Positions 62,336 to 64,000 of a DNA stretch of 64,000 nucleotides are shown here, in pieces. This DNA is from Micromonospora phytophila (lineage in GTDB: Bacteria; Actinomycetota; Actinomycetes; Mycobacteriales; Micromonosporaceae): contig NZ_JAMOKF010000004.1 of the NCBI RefSeq assembly GCF_023656545.1, positions 18,751 to 82,750 of the forward strand, written 5' to 3'. A program made the position numbers and the translations under genes. The notes under the pieces are model-generated. The model saw nothing but the letters and a program-made list of their open reading frames with translations, had not been told where the DNA came from and searched no databases. How positions within the stretch are numbered: the stretch's first letter is position 1; every line of letters starts with the position of its first letter.

Positions 62336-63193
62336 GTGGACATCATCAGCCGCGCCGAATGGGGCGCCCGCGCCCCCGAATCCCGAGACACCGTGCCCTG
62401 GTCGAAGCGGACCGTCTTGATGGGGCACTACTCCGCCGCGTCGGCGACGCAGACCCCCCGCCAGATCCAGGACTACCACATGCGGGTCCGGGGCTGGTCG
62501 GACGTGGGCTACAACTTCCTCATCAACTCGATCACCGGCCACATCTACGAGGGCCGCGGGTGGACGACGTTGGGTTCGCACTGCGCCGGCCACAACACCG
62601 AGGCCATCGGCGTCTGCATCATCGGCAAGGACCAGGCCGGCCGCCAGGACGTCTCCGACGCCGCCCGCCGCGCCTTCAAGTGGCTCTACGACGAGGCCAA
62701 CGACCGCAAGGGCCGGCGGCTCACGCTCCTCGGCCACCGCGACCGCGGGAACACCTCCTGCCCCGGCGACGAGATCTACGCCTGGCTCAAGGCGGGCCTG
62801 CCCCTCGTCGGCTCGTCGACGCCGCAGCCGAAGCCGAAGCCGCCAACCGCCGGTCGCCCCGCCCCCGGCACGCCGATCGCCTTCCCCTTGCCCGCCGGCT
62901 GGTACTTCGGCCCGGCGTCCGGCCCCGACTACTCCGTGTCCGGCCTGCACGAGCGCTACTTCCGGGGCCGCACCGACCGGGCCTGGCTGCGCGAGTGGGC
63001 CACCCAACTGTCCCGCCGGGGCTGGTCGGTCGGCAAGGGCATGCGGTGGCTCGGCGGCGCCGGCAACGACGGCATCTACGGCCCCGAGTACCGCGCGCTC
63101 GCCGAAGCGTTCCAGCGCGACCAGCGCCTGCACGTCGACGGGCTGATCGGCCGCAACACCTGGAACGCCGCCTACCGCAACCCGGTGCGGTGA
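62336..63193 (+). CDS. Phage-type N-acetylmuramoyl-L-alanine amidase (PGRP fold) with C-terminal binding domain
   Basis: 285 residues; GTG 62336 follows GGGAGGAC. PGRP/amidase_2 residues: ISRAEWGARAPES, MGHYSA with a His zinc ligand, NFLINSITGHIYEGRGW, GHRDRGNTSCPGDEIYAWL with His and Cys ligands. A Pro/Lys linker precedes a C-terminal domain ending GNDGIYGPEYRALAEAFQRD and GLIGRNTWNAAYRNP, a peptidoglycan-binding-like repeat. No signal peptide, so release would need a holin, in line with the next gene. Confidence 0.9.
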   Translation: MDIISRAEWGARAPESRDTVPWSKRTVLMGHYSAASATQTPRQIQDYHMRVRGWSDVGYNFLINSITGHIYEGRGWTTLGSHCAGHNTEAIGVCIIGKDQAGRQDVSDAARRAFKWLYDEANDRKGRRLTLLGHRDRGNTSCPGDEIYAWLKAGLPLVGSSTPQPKPKPPTAGRPAPGTPIAFPLPAGWYFGPASGPDYSVSGLHERYFRGRTDRAWLREWATQLSRRGWSVGKGMRWLGGAGNDGIYGPEYRALAEAFQRDQRLHVDGLIGRNTWNAAYRNPVR

Positions 63194-63222
63194 GCGCCCT
63201 GCCGATCCCGTGAGGGGGCAGC

Positions 63223-63555
63223 GTGTGGCTGGCAGGGCAGATCATCCGTGCTGCCGGCGGGGACGTCTCCGGCCTCACCGTGGCCGTCGGGGCGCTGGCG
63301 GTGCTGGCGACGCTGGCCACCGCGCTGCTGGGACTGCTCGGCACGCGCCGCACCGCCGACGTGCAGCGGGAAGCCAACTTCGACAGGCGGGTCGACGACC
63401 GGCTGACCCGGCTGGAGGAGCGCAACCAGTTCCTGGAGTCGGAGGTGGCCCGCTACCGGGAGATGTACGCCCGGCTGCGGCTGGACGTCTTCGCCGCCGG
63501 CCTCGACCCCGACGCGCTCAGCGGGAGGCCCGGTGACCACGCCCAGAACCGATGA
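63223..63555 (+). CDS. Holin-like small membrane protein
   Basis: 110 residues from GTG 63223 (GAGGGG upstream). One to two hydrophobic helices (GLTVAVGALAVLATLATALL) then a coiled coil (VDDRLTRLEERNQFLESEVA). Directly downstream of the amidase, the normal place for a lysis-module partner. Confidence 0.65.
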   Translation: MWLAGQIIRAAGGDVSGLTVAVGALAVLATLATALLGLLGTRRTADVQREANFDRRVDDRLTRLEERNQFLESEVARYREMYARLRLDVFAAGLDPDALSGRPGDHAQNR

Positions 63556-64000
63556 CACCCGGCGGCTCGCGAGGGTGGCCGACGACCCGGTGGTGGCGCA
63601 CGACCGCCGCAGGCTGGGACGACTCCTCGCGCTGTACGCGCTGCTGCCGCTGATCTGCGCGACGGCGGCCACGGTCGTCGCCTACGACCTGGCCAGCGGG
63701 CGCATGGATCGGCGGGTGCAGGCCCTGGAGGCCGACCAGGCCGGACGGCGGGCGGCCGAGGCCAGCGCCAACCGGCAGCGGGACGCCCGGCTGGAGCAGA
63801 CCCAGAAGGACCTGTGCGTGGTGCTCGACCGCCTGACCGCCAGGGACAAGCCGGTGCAGGACATGCGCCGGCGGTACGGCTGCACCGCCCCCGACCCGGC
63901 CCCGTCGACGGGCGCACCGGGCCGGGCCGGGCCCCGGCCGACCTCAAGTACGTCCCGCCCGGCCCCAGCCCCCGGCCCGGCCCGCCCGGGCGGCCCCAGC
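63533..64000 (+). CDS. Membrane protein with coiled coil, downstream lysis-module gene (cut by window edge)
   Basis: From GTG 63533, overlapping the preceding gene by 23 nt, the frame stays open to the window end (156 codons). A cytoplasmic start is followed by a single helix (LLALYALLPLICATAATVVA), then ALEADQAGRRAAEASANRQR, a coiled coil, and a Pro-rich tail. Probably a holin accessory or spanin-like protein. Confidence 0.65.
   Translation, partial: MTTPRTDDTRRLARVADDPVVAHDRRRLGRLLALYALLPLICATAATVVAYDLASGRMDRRVQALEADQAGRRAAEASANRQRDARLEQTQKDLCVVLDRLTARDKPVQDMRRRYGCTAPDPAPSTGAPGRAGPRPTSSTSRPAPAPGPARPGGPS

Noticed and set aside
1..64000. CRISPR array
   Set aside because: No regularly spaced direct repeats or cas genes were noticed on either strand.

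Overview
The window is high-GC actinobacterial chromosome. The gene set points to Micromonosporaceae (a Micromonospora-like genome): DUF5994, DUF397, DUF6879 and DUF5753 regulators, a RepSA-type replication initiator remnant, ROK/ABC sugar loci, and GTG/TTG starts with strong GGAGG sites. This is an inference from families and codon use. No rRNA operon or intact tRNA gene was seen.

Layout. (1) 1-5.2 kb: tail of a LacI regulator, a tandem-duplicated LtrA-like membrane protein, small proteins and gene fragments. (2) 5.2-11.4 kb: a scarred integration zone. It holds a secreted alpha/beta hydrolase followed by a strong hairpin, the 3' half of a tRNA-Thr, an ISL3 remnant cut by an ISAs1-type element with recognisable terminal repeats, an SMI1/KNR4 gene, a long perfect hairpin, and a RepSA fragment abutting a truncated lipoprotein gene. 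(3) 12.4-23.0 kb: a complete divergent sugar locus. Leftward are a binding lipoprotein, two permeases, a ROK regulator and an oxidoreductase; rightward are a zinc dehydrogenase, a sugar isomerase/epimerase, a GH63-type hydrolase and a debranching-enzyme-like hydrolase. (4) 23.7-31.9 kb: a MarR-controlled export/redox cluster (MFS, DoxX, LUD, NmrA), PAP2 and DMT membrane proteins, and a glutaredoxin-like protein plus methyltransferase divergent from a second MarR. (5) 31.9-42.5 kb: many decayed genes (TusA, carbonic anhydrase, MmcQ/YjbR, ECF41 sigma, GlnQ-type ATPase, serine recombinase) between intact genes: a truncated haemoglobin with a divergent cysteine-containing regulator, an alcohol dehydrogenase, DUF5994, and merR/merB.

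(6) 42.5-57.2 kb is the most interesting part: a probable defence island. On the minus strand a 1103-aa DruH-like protein overlaps by 4 nt a 1642-aa DEAH helicase with a C-terminal DUF1998-type Cys cluster (DruE-like), followed by a 609-aa protein with S1-like domains and a coiled coil. Tail-to-tail lies a 1400-aa protein that I read as RNase III-like, dsRBD-like, RNase III-like, dsRBD-like, histidine kinase, receiver, then a HEPN-like Rx4H domain. Both RNase III-like domains lack most catalytic acids, which suggests dsRNA sensing coupled to phosphorelay rather than cleavage. I know of no described system with this architecture.

(7) 57.4-64 kb: a SAV_6107-like protein, a mosaic of broken genes (DUF1023 hydrolase, tape-measure fragment), an Scr1-type DUF6879/DUF5753 operon, overlapping small genes, DUF397, and a phage-like lysis module (amidase, holin-like proteins) running off the right edge.
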